Source: Lentisphaeria bacterium UBA1776
GTDB lineage: Bacteria; Verrucomicrobiota; Lentisphaeria; Victivallales; Victivallaceae
NCBI GenBank assembly: GCA_002314605.1
Contig: DCGO01000132.1
Location: 25,502-67,029, forward strand
DNA length: 41,528 bases
Direction of reading: 5' to 3'
Position numbers and translations under genes: made by a program. The notes beneath the pieces were generated by a model. That model did no database searches and was not told where the DNA came from. It worked only from the letters and a program-made list of their open reading frames with translations. Numbering within the stretch: position 1 is the first letter of the stretch; each line of letters opens with the position of its first letter. Shown in pieces: positions 31,758 to 39,831 of the stretch.

Positions 31758-33197
31758 ATGAAGATCGGTCGGATTCTCTGCGGCGCGGTGACCCTTGCGC
31801 TTTGTATCGTTTCGCTGGTTCTTGTCGGCGGGTGCGGCAAACGCGCCCCGAACAAACTGGTTGTTGCAACCCAGGCGGATTTTCCCCCTTTTGAATACTA
31901 CCGTGACGGCCGTCTGGCGGGGATCGACCCGGAGCTTGCAGCCATAATCGCCAAAGACCTGGGGATGGAACTGGTAATGGACGACTTGTCGTTTGAGTAT
32001 CTTCTGCCCACGCTGAAGCAGGGACGGGCGGATATTGCCATTTCCGCCATAACCATTACGCCGGAACGGCGTGAGATGGTGGATTTCTCGGAACCTTATT
32101 ACTGCTCCGGTCAGGTGGCGGTGGTTCCGTATGCATCCCCGATCAAAAGCAGTGAGGATCTGAAGGGCAAGATCATCGGTGTTCAGAGGGGGACCTCCGG
32201 CGAGGCCTTTGTGGAAAAGAAATTCCAGAAGCCGTCGCGGTTTCAGAATATCAGCACGGCGTTGAACAGTCTGCTGGTGGGGCAGCTGGATGCTCTGGTT
32301 GTGGATTGCGGCGTGGCCCGCAGAATCGTATTCCAGAACAAAAATCTCCGGATGCTGACACCGGTTCTTACCCACGAAGATTACGGGATTGCCGTGCGGA
32401 AAGGCCAGCTGGATCTGCTGAAAAAGATCAACAGCACCATCCGGAGGCTCAAACAGAACGGCGAGATCCAGCGTCTGATCGACAAACATGCGTCGGTACA
32501 AGACTTCCAGCCGGTCGTTTCCGGCGGGACGCGCCCGGACCTGAAGGTGGTTGTGGATATGAATTTCCCCCCCTTCTTCTGCATGAAAGGCGACCGCCCG
32601 TCCGGGACCGATGCGGTCATCCTTGCAAATATTGCCGATGAGCTGAACATGAATGTTGTCTTTGTGGCGGCCAACAGCGATTCGGTCATCAACGCCGTGG
32701 CCAGCGACAACACCATCCTCCTCGGAGCCAGCGGGATCACCGTGACGCCGGAGCGTCAGAAAATCGTTGATTTCTCGGTTCCGTATTACTCAAGCAGACA
32801 GCGTCTCTATCTGGGCAAGGGTGTCTCCGTCAGGACCGACGGGGAGCTTAAAAAGCTGAGGATCGGGACGGTTTACAAGACGACCGGAGATGAGTACGTC
32901 CAGAAAAACTTCCCGGGGACGAGGGAGAGTTTCAGCGATGCGGTGCTGCTGGTGGACGCCCTCAGAAAAGGTGCTGTTGACGGTATTGTCATCGATGAGC
33001 CCAGCGGCATCGTCATGACCCGGAATATTGAGGGAGTCACATGTTATCCCAAGGTGCTGTTTACAGAAGAACTGGCATATGCGGTACACAAGGGAAACCC
33101 CGAATTGCTGGCAAAGATCAACAAAATATTGTCGAGGATGATTGACGAGGGCGAGATCCGCCGCATCTGCCGCAGGGCCATCGAGGGTAGTTATTGA
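31758..33197 (+). CDS. Lipoprotein of two fused amino-acid-binding domains (SBP_bac_3 x2)
   Basis: A signal peptide with lipobox-like VGGC (C26) precedes two complete type II binding domains. Domain 1 is about 33-255 (VATQADFPPFEYYRDGRLAG, ITITPERREMVDFSEPYY) and domain 2 about 260-478 (VDMNFPPFFCMKGDRPSG, ITVTPERQKIVDFSVPYY). The length of 479 residues is twice that of a single SBP. No membrane segment or kinase domain is fused to it, unlike BvgS-type proteins. ATG 31758 is preferred to ATG 31746, which lies directly on the GGAAGG site. The next gene, a membrane kinase, starts 14 bases later. The pair suggests a ligand-sensing role; this is inference. Confidence 0.9.
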   Translation: MKIGRILCGAVTLALCIVSLVLVGGCGKRAPNKLVVATQADFPPFEYYRDGRLAGIDPELAAIIAKDLGMELVMDDLSFEYLLPTLKQGRADIAISAITITPERREMVDFSEPYYCSGQVAVVPYASPIKSSEDLKGKIIGVQRGTSGEAFVEKKFQKPSRFQNISTALNSLLVGQLDALVVDCGVARRIVFQNKNLRMLTPVLTHEDYGIAVRKGQLDLLKKINSTIRRLKQNGEIQRLIDKHASVQDFQPVVSGGTRPDLKVVVDMNFPPFFCMKGDRPSGTDAVILANIADELNMNVVFVAANSDSVINAVASDNTILLGASGITVTPERQKIVDFSVPYYSSRQRLYLGKGVSVRTDGELKKLRIGTVYKTTGDEYVQKNFPGTRESFSDAVLLVDALRKGAVDGIVIDEPSGIVMTRNIEGVTCYPKVLFTEELAYAVHKGNPELLAKINKILSRMIDEGEIRRICRRAIEGSY

Positions 33198-33211
33198 GGA
33201 GTTTAAGGGGA

Positions 33212-35548
33212 ATGCAGAACAATCAGCAGGGACCGGAAACGACAGCAACTGAGTTTCTGCCGGAGCTCCAGATCGATGAAGCGGAGTGTTATGTGGAGTT
33301 TCCTCCAGAAAATCAGGAGGGGGGACAGAAAAAAACCGCCAGAAAAGACCATACCGGAAGCGGATCGGATTTTCATCTGGCGATTTTCCGTCAGGAAGAA
33401 CTTCTTCGTGCCAAGGTGGATCTGTCGGTGCCGCCGGATCTGCGGAAGCGGCTTGACCGGACCGGGGAAAACTACCGGCTGGAAAAGATGCTCGCTTCCG
33501 GCGGATTCGGGCAGATTTTTCTGGCCCATGACCGGGTATTGGGGCGCAAGGCAGTCATCAAATCTCTCAAGCGGACACTGCTGAACAAGGATTCCGCGGT
33601 CCAGCACTTCATTACCGAGGCAAAACTCTGTGCCCAGCTGAACCACCCGGCCATCGTTCCGGTTTACAGTCTCACCCGGGACAGTCAGGACGGTCTCCAT
33701 ATCGCCATGCCTCAGGTTCCCGGCATTACCCTGAAAACGTACCTTGAGCGGTCGCTGGAGTACTGCCGGACCAGGCATATATCGAAACACGGATATCTGC
33801 GTCTCATGAAGGCGAGGCTGTCCGTATTTCTCTGCGTCTGCGATGCGGTCACCTACTGCCATGACCGGAATGTCATTCACAATGACCTGAAACCCGGCAA
33901 TATCATGATTGGAGATCTGAACCAGATCCACATTATGGACTGGGGTGCGGCTTCCGGCAATGTGACCATCAACCGGGAGGAAGAGCTTCAGGGGACCGGA
34001 AGCTATATGGCGCCGGAGCGGATCACCAGCCGGGTCTCCAACCCGCTGACGGACATTTTTTCCCTGGGCATGATTCTGAATGAAATGGTGACGCTCCGCG
34101 GACCGATCCAGGAGACCAATACCGGAAAGGTCCTTGAGCGGATCTGCACCGGGGATTTTGAGCCGTCCACCTGTATTCTGCCCCGGTACCGGATTGATGC
34201 AGGGCTGCGAGCCATTATTGAAAAAGCCCGCAGTCCCCGTCCTGCAGACCGTTATCAAAGTGTCCGGGATCTGGCCGATGATGTGCGTCATTATCTTTTC
34301 CGCGAAGAGATCGCCGCCAAACCGGACAATTTGGCGACCGGTCTCGGCCGCTTTTTCCTCCGGCACCGGAATATCTCTCTGGCTCTTCTGCTGTGCGTGG
34401 TGACGGGGTCGCTGTTCCTGGCCGGGTGGAACTATTTCGTCCGGAACAGGACGGTCCGGGACCTCCAGCACGCCATGTACAGTCGTCTTCATTATCAGGA
34501 CGAGACGGAGAAACTGGCGGCCAATCTCCGCAGCCGTGTGCTGCTGCTCCGGGAACAGCTGCGCAGTCTGGCAATTTCCCTGCAGATGGAGTCGGAGAAC
34601 GAGCTTCCGGCGGGAGATCGCCACGTTTCCTTCTATCTGGCCAGCGATTACCGCCGCGACTCGGGACACCAGCCGCCGGATCTGGTGCACACGCGGCAGT
34701 ACCCGTATCCCATTTCGCTGGACTATGGTTCGTTCTATCTCTTTGACAGTTCGATGAAGTCCCGGGATCTGCAGTTTCTGGTGGATCTTCTGCGGACCAT
34801 CCGCAGTCAGAGTCTGGCGGCGATGTTCGCAGTTCCCTTTGAGGAAAAAGATGCCGTTCAGCGGGATCAGAACCGTGTGTTCAATATGAACCGTTTGCTG
34901 ATCAGCAGGGTCATCTTCATCTACAAGGATAAACTTGCCAGCTGTTATCCCGGCATGTACGGGGATGAAAAGAAACCGGAGGATCTGATGCCGGAATTTG
35001 TCCGTCGGAAGTACCGCGGCGGTCTGGAGAATTTCTGGGCTCCGCCGCATATCAACCGGCACGGGCAGATGCGGATCTCCTGCTGGCAGACCTTGTACGG
35101 GAAACTGAACAGAAAGGTCGGACTGCTTGGATTTGAGATCAACTACCGGCTTCTGATAGAGCCGATCCTGGAACAGATGAAAAAGGATACGGACGGGAGC
35201 ATGTATGCTCTTGTCAACAAGGAGGAGCGGGTTATTTTCTCCTCGCTGGCTTATCAGGACATGCTGAGGGACGGGCGGGTCAAGAAGCCGGAGGATATGG
35301 CCCGGAAGGATATTTTCTACCGTTTCCCGCAGGTGATCCACAAGATCCGCAGCGGAAGGGTTTCTTCCAATTTCCCGGAGACATTCCACGGGCATTCCTA
35401 CCAGGTTTACTGGTCTGAGATCAAGGCCACCGACTGGATCCTGATACGTCATGTCCGCCAGGAACCGGTAGAGCTTTCCGGTTTGCACCGTCAGGCGGCG
35501 AAGAGTTCTCCCCGGCCGATCCAGCGGAATACGCAGCAACAGCGGTAA
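33212..35548 (+). CDS. Membrane Ser/Thr protein kinase with Cache-like C-terminal domain
   Basis: 778 residues. A disordered N-terminal extension (1-85), then a Hanks-type kinase: ASGGFG loop (95-100), K117 (AVIK), E136, H223-N224-D225 (HRD has become HND, so non-RD), K227, N230, D243-W-G and APE 267-269. All catalytic residues are kept, so it should be active. One membrane segment (about 388-410) is followed by about 370 residues predicted outside the membrane. The last part (LLGFEINYRLLIEPILEQMK, ALVNKEERVIFSS, QVYWSEIKATDWILIRHV) looks like a Cache-type sensor. AAGGGGA precedes ATG 33212, 14 bases after the fused binding-protein gene, in one transcript with it. Confidence 0.9.
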   Translation: MQNNQQGPETTATEFLPELQIDEAECYVEFPPENQEGGQKKTARKDHTGSGSDFHLAIFRQEELLRAKVDLSVPPDLRKRLDRTGENYRLEKMLASGGFGQIFLAHDRVLGRKAVIKSLKRTLLNKDSAVQHFITEAKLCAQLNHPAIVPVYSLTRDSQDGLHIAMPQVPGITLKTYLERSLEYCRTRHISKHGYLRLMKARLSVFLCVCDAVTYCHDRNVIHNDLKPGNIMIGDLNQIHIMDWGAASGNVTINREEELQGTGSYMAPERITSRVSNPLTDIFSLGMILNEMVTLRGPIQETNTGKVLERICTGDFEPSTCILPRYRIDAGLRAIIEKARSPRPADRYQSVRDLADDVRHYLFREEIAAKPDNLATGLGRFFLRHRNISLALLLCVVTGSLFLAGWNYFVRNRTVRDLQHAMYSRLHYQDETEKLAANLRSRVLLLREQLRSLAISLQMESENELPAGDRHVSFYLASDYRRDSGHQPPDLVHTRQYPYPISLDYGSFYLFDSSMKSRDLQFLVDLLRTIRSQSLAAMFAVPFEEKDAVQRDQNRVFNMNRLLISRVIFIYKDKLASCYPGMYGDEKKPEDLMPEFVRRKYRGGLENFWAPPHINRHGQMRISCWQTLYGKLNRKVGLLGFEINYRLLIEPILEQMKKDTDGSMYALVNKEERVIFSSLAYQDMLRDGRVKKPEDMARKDIFYRFPQVIHKIRSGRVSSNFPETFHGHSYQVYWSEIKATDWILIRHVRQEPVELSGLHRQAAKSSPRPIQRNTQQQR

Positions 35549-35551
35549 GTT

Positions 35552-35572
35552 CTCCGGCTTTTTTTTCCGGAG
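35552..35572. terminator. Possible terminator after the kinase gene
   Basis: CTCCGG/CCGGAG stem three bases after the kinase stop. Eight T lie in the loop and not after the stem, so its strength is doubtful. The rest of the gap to 35642 shows no other signal. Confidence 0.35.
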
Positions 35573-35641
35573 CATGCGGACTTTCGATGTGCGGATGCGA
35601 AGAGAAAACCGGCACCTCCAACAGGGGTTCTGCGGTCCGGG

Positions 35642-36439
35642 TTATGTGTTGTTCTTATTGCCCTGATACGAATACCGGTAGAATTTCATCAGAAGAGAAG
35701 CAAGTTTCCCGCCCCATATTCTGGTAAAGAGGGCGTGATCTTCGTTTTCCCGCCGGTGATCGGCGATGGCCGCCGCAGTTTCCATGGCATCTGCGATCCG
35801 GTGCGCCATCAGAACCTGCGGAATAAAGGCGAAGGCGCCTTTCAGATCGGTCAGACGGAGCCACATATCCCAGTCCAGATTGACGGAATATTCCCTGCTG
35901 AATTTCTCGTTTCCCAGCATGTTCATGTTATAAGTGACTGTCGGACAGCTGACAGCGTTTCCGAATGCGACCGCTGAGCGTTTCCAAAGCCGGGAAGTGT
36001 GGATGTGTTTGAGATAAAACGCCCAGAGCAGCAGGCGCTTGATTCTGAGATAGAATCGGTCTGGATGAATCTTCCCGTCAGGAAGCAGATCTCCGTAATC
36101 GGTGAAGACGATCAGTGTTTCCGGGTGTTTCTGCAGCAGTTCGCAGACCTGCTGTGCGTACTTCGGCAGATAGACATCATCCTGGTGAATGATCGTGACG
36201 AAGGGCGTATGAGCACATGAAAGGGCAAAATTCCAATCGGATGCAATGCCAGCTTTTACCGGATTCACGCAGTATTCCGCATGATGGCGCCGGGCGATCT
36301 CCTCAATATAAGCGGATGGGGTGGATGTTGCAATAAGCAGTTTCACCGGGTATGTCTGATTGGCGGCCGATTTGACGGCTTCTTCCAGAAAGGGACTGTC
36401 CTTGTAGGCACAGACTGCAAAGGTCAGATCCGAGTTCAT
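35642..36439 (-). CDS. Family 2 glycosyltransferase
   Basis: 265 residues, GT-A fold: FAVCAYKDSPFLEEAVKS at the start, IIHQDDVYLPKY with the metal-binding Asp pair, and NLDWDMWLRL in the acceptor part. It transfers a sugar from a nucleotide donor to a growing glycan at the cytoplasmic membrane face. No membrane segment. Its ATG overlaps the stop of the preceding Alg13-like gene by four bases (ATGA). Last gene of the glycan operon; donor and acceptor unknown. Confidence 0.88.
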   Translation of the reverse strand: MNSDLTFAVCAYKDSPFLEEAVKSAANQTYPVKLLIATSTPSAYIEEIARRHHAEYCVNPVKAGIASDWNFALSCAHTPFVTIIHQDDVYLPKYAQQVCELLQKHPETLIVFTDYGDLLPDGKIHPDRFYLRIKRLLLWAFYLKHIHTSRLWKRSAVAFGNAVSCPTVTYNMNMLGNEKFSREYSVNLDWDMWLRLTDLKGAFAFIPQVLMAHRIADAMETAAAIADHRRENEDHALFTRIWGGKLASLLMKFYRYSYQGNKNNT

Positions 36440-36906
36440 AATTCATCTCCTGCAAGTACAAGTGCAATTTTCTGCCGGAATTGTCGCAGAGATTCTCCCG
36501 AATAAGGATACGGAGCCGGCGGATCCCGCAGAATTTCCGCTGTCAGATCCTTCAAATCTGGGAAGAAGAGGATCCCGTACTTCCGGTGAAGGATTTCGCA
36601 GGTTTCGATCTGGTGGTTGTCGTTGTGTTCCCCATACTCCGCCCTGCGCGGAACGACCACGAAGGGACGGTGCATCTCCAGAAGTTCCAGCTGGGTCCCC
36701 AATCCTGCGTGGGCGATGACCAGATCTGCCCGTTGAAAATAATCTTTTTGCGACGGCAGATAGGCGAGCATCGAACAGTGTTTTGCCGTCTGCGGCGTTG
36801 TGCCGGTCTGGATGATGATCTCCAATCCGGTTTCTTCCGCCAGTTCATCCAGGCGCTGCAAAAGCCTCGGGAACGGTCCTGCCGTGCCAAAAGTTACGTA
36901 GATCAC
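36436..36906 (-). CDS. Alg13/PssE/Cps14G-like glycosyltransferase catalytic subunit
   Basis: 156 residues: YVTFGTAGPFPRLLQRLDEL, ADLVIAHAGLGTQLELLE and PFVVVPRR are the UDP-sugar-binding half of GT28-type transferases. Such short proteins act with an Alg14/PssD partner that holds them on the membrane; that partner is the gene just before. It starts with GTG overlapping the partner's TGA (GTGA). Confidence 0.85.
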   Translation of the reverse strand: MIYVTFGTAGPFPRLLQRLDELAEETGLEIIIQTGTTPQTAKHCSMLAYLPSQKDYFQRADLVIAHAGLGTQLELLEMHRPFVVVPRRAEYGEHNDNHQIETCEILHRKYGILFFPDLKDLTAEILRDPPAPYPYSGESLRQFRQKIALVLAGDEL

Positions 36907-37358
36907 AGGATTCCTCCGATATATTCAGCTTTTTTTCCGTAAATGGCTAAAGATTCTTCGTATTGAACATAGAATCTGTTCACAAGAGGATAGCATATTT
37001 TTGCGGACATGGTTTTGGTCCGGTAGCGCGATGCAGTCTCAATGAACATGGTCTTCCGGAACAGCAGTTTTCCTGCGATAATTGCAGCGGTTCCGCACTC
37101 CGCTCCCGTTGAGATCACCCACTCCGGCCGTTCCTTCAGAATCGCGTAAAAGGCTGGAAAAAAAGAAATCACAAGAGTCCAGAAGGGACTACGCGGTCGA
37201 TAATAGGAATAGCAGCGGCAGTTCAAGGTCTGCAACCTGGGACTGTGTTCGGAAAAGACAATGAATTCGCACTCCGGCATTCCTTTCATCAGAGTTAAAA
37301 TCTGGGTCAGATGTCCGCCGCTGGTTGCCGCAAGAAAAAGTTTTCTGATTTTTACCAT
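36903..37358 (-). CDS. Alg14/PssD/Cps14F-like membrane anchor subunit of glycosyltransferase
   Basis: 151 residues: LFLAATSGGHLTQILTL at the start is the Alg14/PssD/EpsF signature, FWTLVISFFPAFYAIL a membrane-associated helix and VISTGAECGTAAIIAGKLL the second conserved block. With the Alg13-like next gene it should form one split enzyme that adds the second sugar of a lipid-linked oligosaccharide. ATG 37358 begins the signature; the longer frame to 37760 overlaps the flippase gene and is rejected. Confidence 0.85.
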   Translation of the reverse strand: MVKIRKLFLAATSGGHLTQILTLMKGMPECEFIVFSEHSPRLQTLNCRCYSYYRPRSPFWTLVISFFPAFYAILKERPEWVISTGAECGTAAIIAGKLLFRKTMFIETASRYRTKTMSAKICYPLVNRFYVQYEESLAIYGKKAEYIGGIL

Positions 37359-37426
37359 TTCCCTGTATCCTGTCGATAAATGAAATTGGATTGAAATGAA
37401 TCGGATATTGATGCATCCGTTCTTCT

Positions 37427-38740
37427 TTAATGAATCATGAGTGATTTCCCTTTCCAGTCTTTGCCCCGCAAATGATTGAACGCAAAGAGTGCTGTTAGTA
37501 CTGCAAAACAAAAATTTGCCGTACTCAGAGAAAATGCGGCCGCATAAAATCCGTATCGGGGAATAAAAAAGAAATTCAAGGTCAGATTTGCAAGAAATAC
37601 GACAATTACGGCGATCATACCTTTTTGAGGGCATCCGGATGAATTCAAAAAATTTATATTGAATTGTCCGGCTACAGAAAACAGTATTCCCGCTGATAAA
37701 AGAGTCAATGCCGGAGCCGAAGAGAGAAACTGTCGTCCGAACATGATTGTAATAATCCACGGTCCGAAATAGTGTATGAGAATTACCAGCGGAACGGTAC
37801 AGATGGTGAGTCCCGCATTAACCGCGATTAAAATGATCTTCAGATCATGGAGTTTCCTTTCCTCCCACATTTTGGTGGCCAATGGAAGAAAGACCAGAGG
37901 CAGTACCATCAGCGACTGAAGAATCTGCATGACTGGAAGTGCAATGTTGTAGGCAGCCACCTGCTGCAAATCAGAAAGCCATGTCAAGCAGATGGAGTCC
38001 AGATAGGAAAGCAACACAATCCCGGAGGAGGAAACAGATATCCATCCGCACAGGGACCGGATTTTTCGCCACAGCGGAATACAGCAAACCGCTTTCCATG
38101 ACAGGAAAAGTCTGTATCGGGAACAGACCAGACAAATGGTTGTCAGCATCGAAATGAACAGTGCCATACACCAGGCGACAGTCAGAAAAAGTATTCCCCT
38201 CTTGGCGCAAGATAATACCCCTAGAAAAACCAGCAGCATCTGAAAAACGGAAATCCCATTGTAGACCGCGAACTCCATTTTTCCATGCGGCACACTGAGA
38301 AAGATGTTCCATACGGATGTTATCACGATATAGGGGGAAAAAATTGCAATTGCTGCAGAGACCGTTGGATATTTGAAAAAAGATTCGGCTAAAAAACTGC
38401 GCCCGAAAATCAAAAAAAGCATGACCACGATGCCGGAACAGAGCGTAAGTTCTATAAGAACGGAGAGCAGCAGTCCGATGCGGCGTTCCTGATGTTTTGC
38501 AATGTACGAGGCGGTCAATATGGCGCCTGCCTGTTTGATCCCGAATTGACAGCATGTGGTCAATAGTCCGTAAAAAGCAAACATGCTGTAAAAAAAACCG
38601 AAATCAACACGGGAAAGAGTCAGAGCCAGATGACGGCGGATCAGATAGTTGATGATTCCCAGCAGGATGATACCGGAAAAGGAGACCGCGACCCCTTTCA
38701 GAAAGAGGTGCACGGCAGAGGGAAAAAAATTACTTGTCAT
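37427..38740 (-). CDS. Wzx-type polysaccharide flippase
   Basis: 437 residues with about 12 hydrophobic segments and few charged loops, in the manner of MOP-superfamily Wzx/RfbX flippases. The N-terminus carries the FLKGVAVSFSGIILLGIINY membrane segment. It would turn lipid-linked repeat units across the membrane. AT-richer than the rest of the window. The start (38740) overlaps the DUF2304 stop by 11 bases. A gap of 68 bases separates it from the Alg14-like gene. Confidence 0.85.
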   Translation of the reverse strand: MTSNFFPSAVHLFLKGVAVSFSGIILLGIINYLIRRHLALTLSRVDFGFFYSMFAFYGLLTTCCQFGIKQAGAILTASYIAKHQERRIGLLLSVLIELTLCSGIVVMLFLIFGRSFLAESFFKYPTVSAAIAIFSPYIVITSVWNIFLSVPHGKMEFAVYNGISVFQMLLVFLGVLSCAKRGILFLTVAWCMALFISMLTTICLVCSRYRLFLSWKAVCCIPLWRKIRSLCGWISVSSSGIVLLSYLDSICLTWLSDLQQVAAYNIALPVMQILQSLMVLPLVFLPLATKMWEERKLHDLKIILIAVNAGLTICTVPLVILIHYFGPWIITIMFGRQFLSSAPALTLLSAGILFSVAGQFNINFLNSSGCPQKGMIAVIVVFLANLTLNFFFIPRYGFYAAAFSLSTANFCFAVLTALFAFNHLRGKDWKGKSLMIH

Positions 38741-39101
38741 TTGCTGCACCTGGACTGTTTTTCCGCATCTGCTCCAACTCTTCCTTGAGCAGGGTGGATT
38801 CTTCGGTGAGCCGGGTGATTTTGGTACGCAGCGAAGAGATGATGATGGAGCACTGGAAGAGCATGAGCAGCATTCCTCCCACCAGAAACAGCAGCAGCGC
38901 AAAGGCCGGGGTCTGGATCCCCATGATTCCCGCCAGAAGATTCAGCAGACGGGTAAATATGGAAAGAACTATCAGCAGACATCCGGTAAAAAGCCAGATC
39001 AGGGCATACGCTTCCTGCAGTTTTTCTTTGCGGACAGCAAAAAGAATCAGCGCCAGAAAAAACAGAGACCCGCTCAAAGAACATATCTGGACCCAAGTCA
39101 T
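38730..39101 (-). CDS. DUF2304-family small membrane protein
   Basis: 123 residues: three membrane segments (about 5-22, 32-55, 63-85), then a coiled-coil-like tail (LTEESTLLKEELEQMRK). ALIWLFTGCLLIVLSIF is the typical DUF2304 middle. These proteins are usually encoded next to a polyprenyl-phosphate GT2, as here (three bases), and are thought to help it. Confidence 0.85.
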   Translation of the reverse strand: MTWVQICSLSGSLFFLALILFAVRKEKLQEAYALIWLFTGCLLIVLSIFTRLLNLLAGIMGIQTPAFALLLFLVGGMLLMLFQCSIIISSLRTKITRLTEESTLLKEELEQMRKNSPGAANDK

Positions 39102-39104
39102 TTT

Positions 39105-39830
39105 TTATTTCCTTCCCTTCGGAGAACGGAAACGCTCCATGATCATGGCAAAAGCCACTTTGGGCATAAAATAAAACGCTTTCAACGTTCCTATGGACGA
39201 ACACCCCCCCTGACGTTCCCTCATGGTGCACGGGATCTCTTTTATCCGGTAGCCGTTCCGCAGGAAGAGAATGCATTCCTCCGGTTCCGGATAATCAAAA
39301 ACCGGGTAATAAAGGGACGCGAATTTCAAACCATCTCTGCCGTATGCCCGAAATCCGGAGGTGGCATCGGTGATCCCGGTTCCTGTCAAGATCAGGGACA
39401 GAAAACGGAACAGCCGGATCCCGGTGCGGCGGGAAAAGGAAGAACGGAATCCCCCTGTTTTCTTCAGAAATCTTGATCCGATCACAAGATCAGCCTCCCC
39501 GCCCTGCAGGGGAGCCAGGAGATCGCTTATTTCTTCTGCGGGGTGCTGACCGTCCGCATCAAATTTTACGGCATAATCCGCATTGTGCCGCACTGCAAAA
39601 AGAAAGCCGGTCTGAACCGCTGTGCCCACCCCGGAGTTGAACGGCAGATCCAGCACGGTCAGGCGTTCATCCGAAATGGAACGGAGACAGTTCAAGGTCT
39701 GGTCCGCCGATCCATCGTTGACTGCCACGATGAAAACTTCCGGCATCTGCCGCCGCAGTTCAGCTATGGTCTCCCGGATGCAGGATTCCTCATTGTAGCA
39801 AGGAATGATGACAAATACTTTTTCCGTCAT
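39105..39830 (-). CDS. Polyprenyl-phosphate (dolichyl-phosphate mannose synthase-like) GT2
   Basis: 241 residues, GT-A fold: FVIIPCYNEESCIRETI, VNDGSADQT, FDADGQH (metal-binding DxD), IGSRF and the C-terminal REGG-like RQGGCSSI. Enzymes of this type load a sugar onto polyprenyl phosphate, giving the donor that GT-C membrane transferases use; the gene before it is such a GT-C protein. Starts one base after the upstream stop. Confidence 0.9.
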   Translation of the reverse strand: MTEKVFVIIPCYNEESCIRETIAELRRQMPEVFIVAVNDGSADQTLNCLRSISDERLTVLDLPFNSGVGTAVQTGFLFAVRHNADYAVKFDADGQHPAEEISDLLAPLQGGEADLVIGSRFLKKTGGFRSSFSRRTGIRLFRFLSLILTGTGITDATSGFRAYGRDGLKFASLYYPVFDYPEPEECILFLRNGYRIKEIPCTMRERQGGCSSIGTLKAFYFMPKVAFAMIMERFRSPKGRK

Positions 39831-39831
39831 A

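Noticed and set aside
29604..32501. Minus-strand open frame of 965 codons
   Set aside because: It runs antisense through three well-supported genes, starting and ending inside them, and reads His/Gln/Arg-rich low-complexity protein typical of GC-rich shadow frames.
33203..35575. Minus-strand open frame of 790 codons
   Set aside because: Antisense to the whole kinase gene, whose domains and ribosome site are clear.
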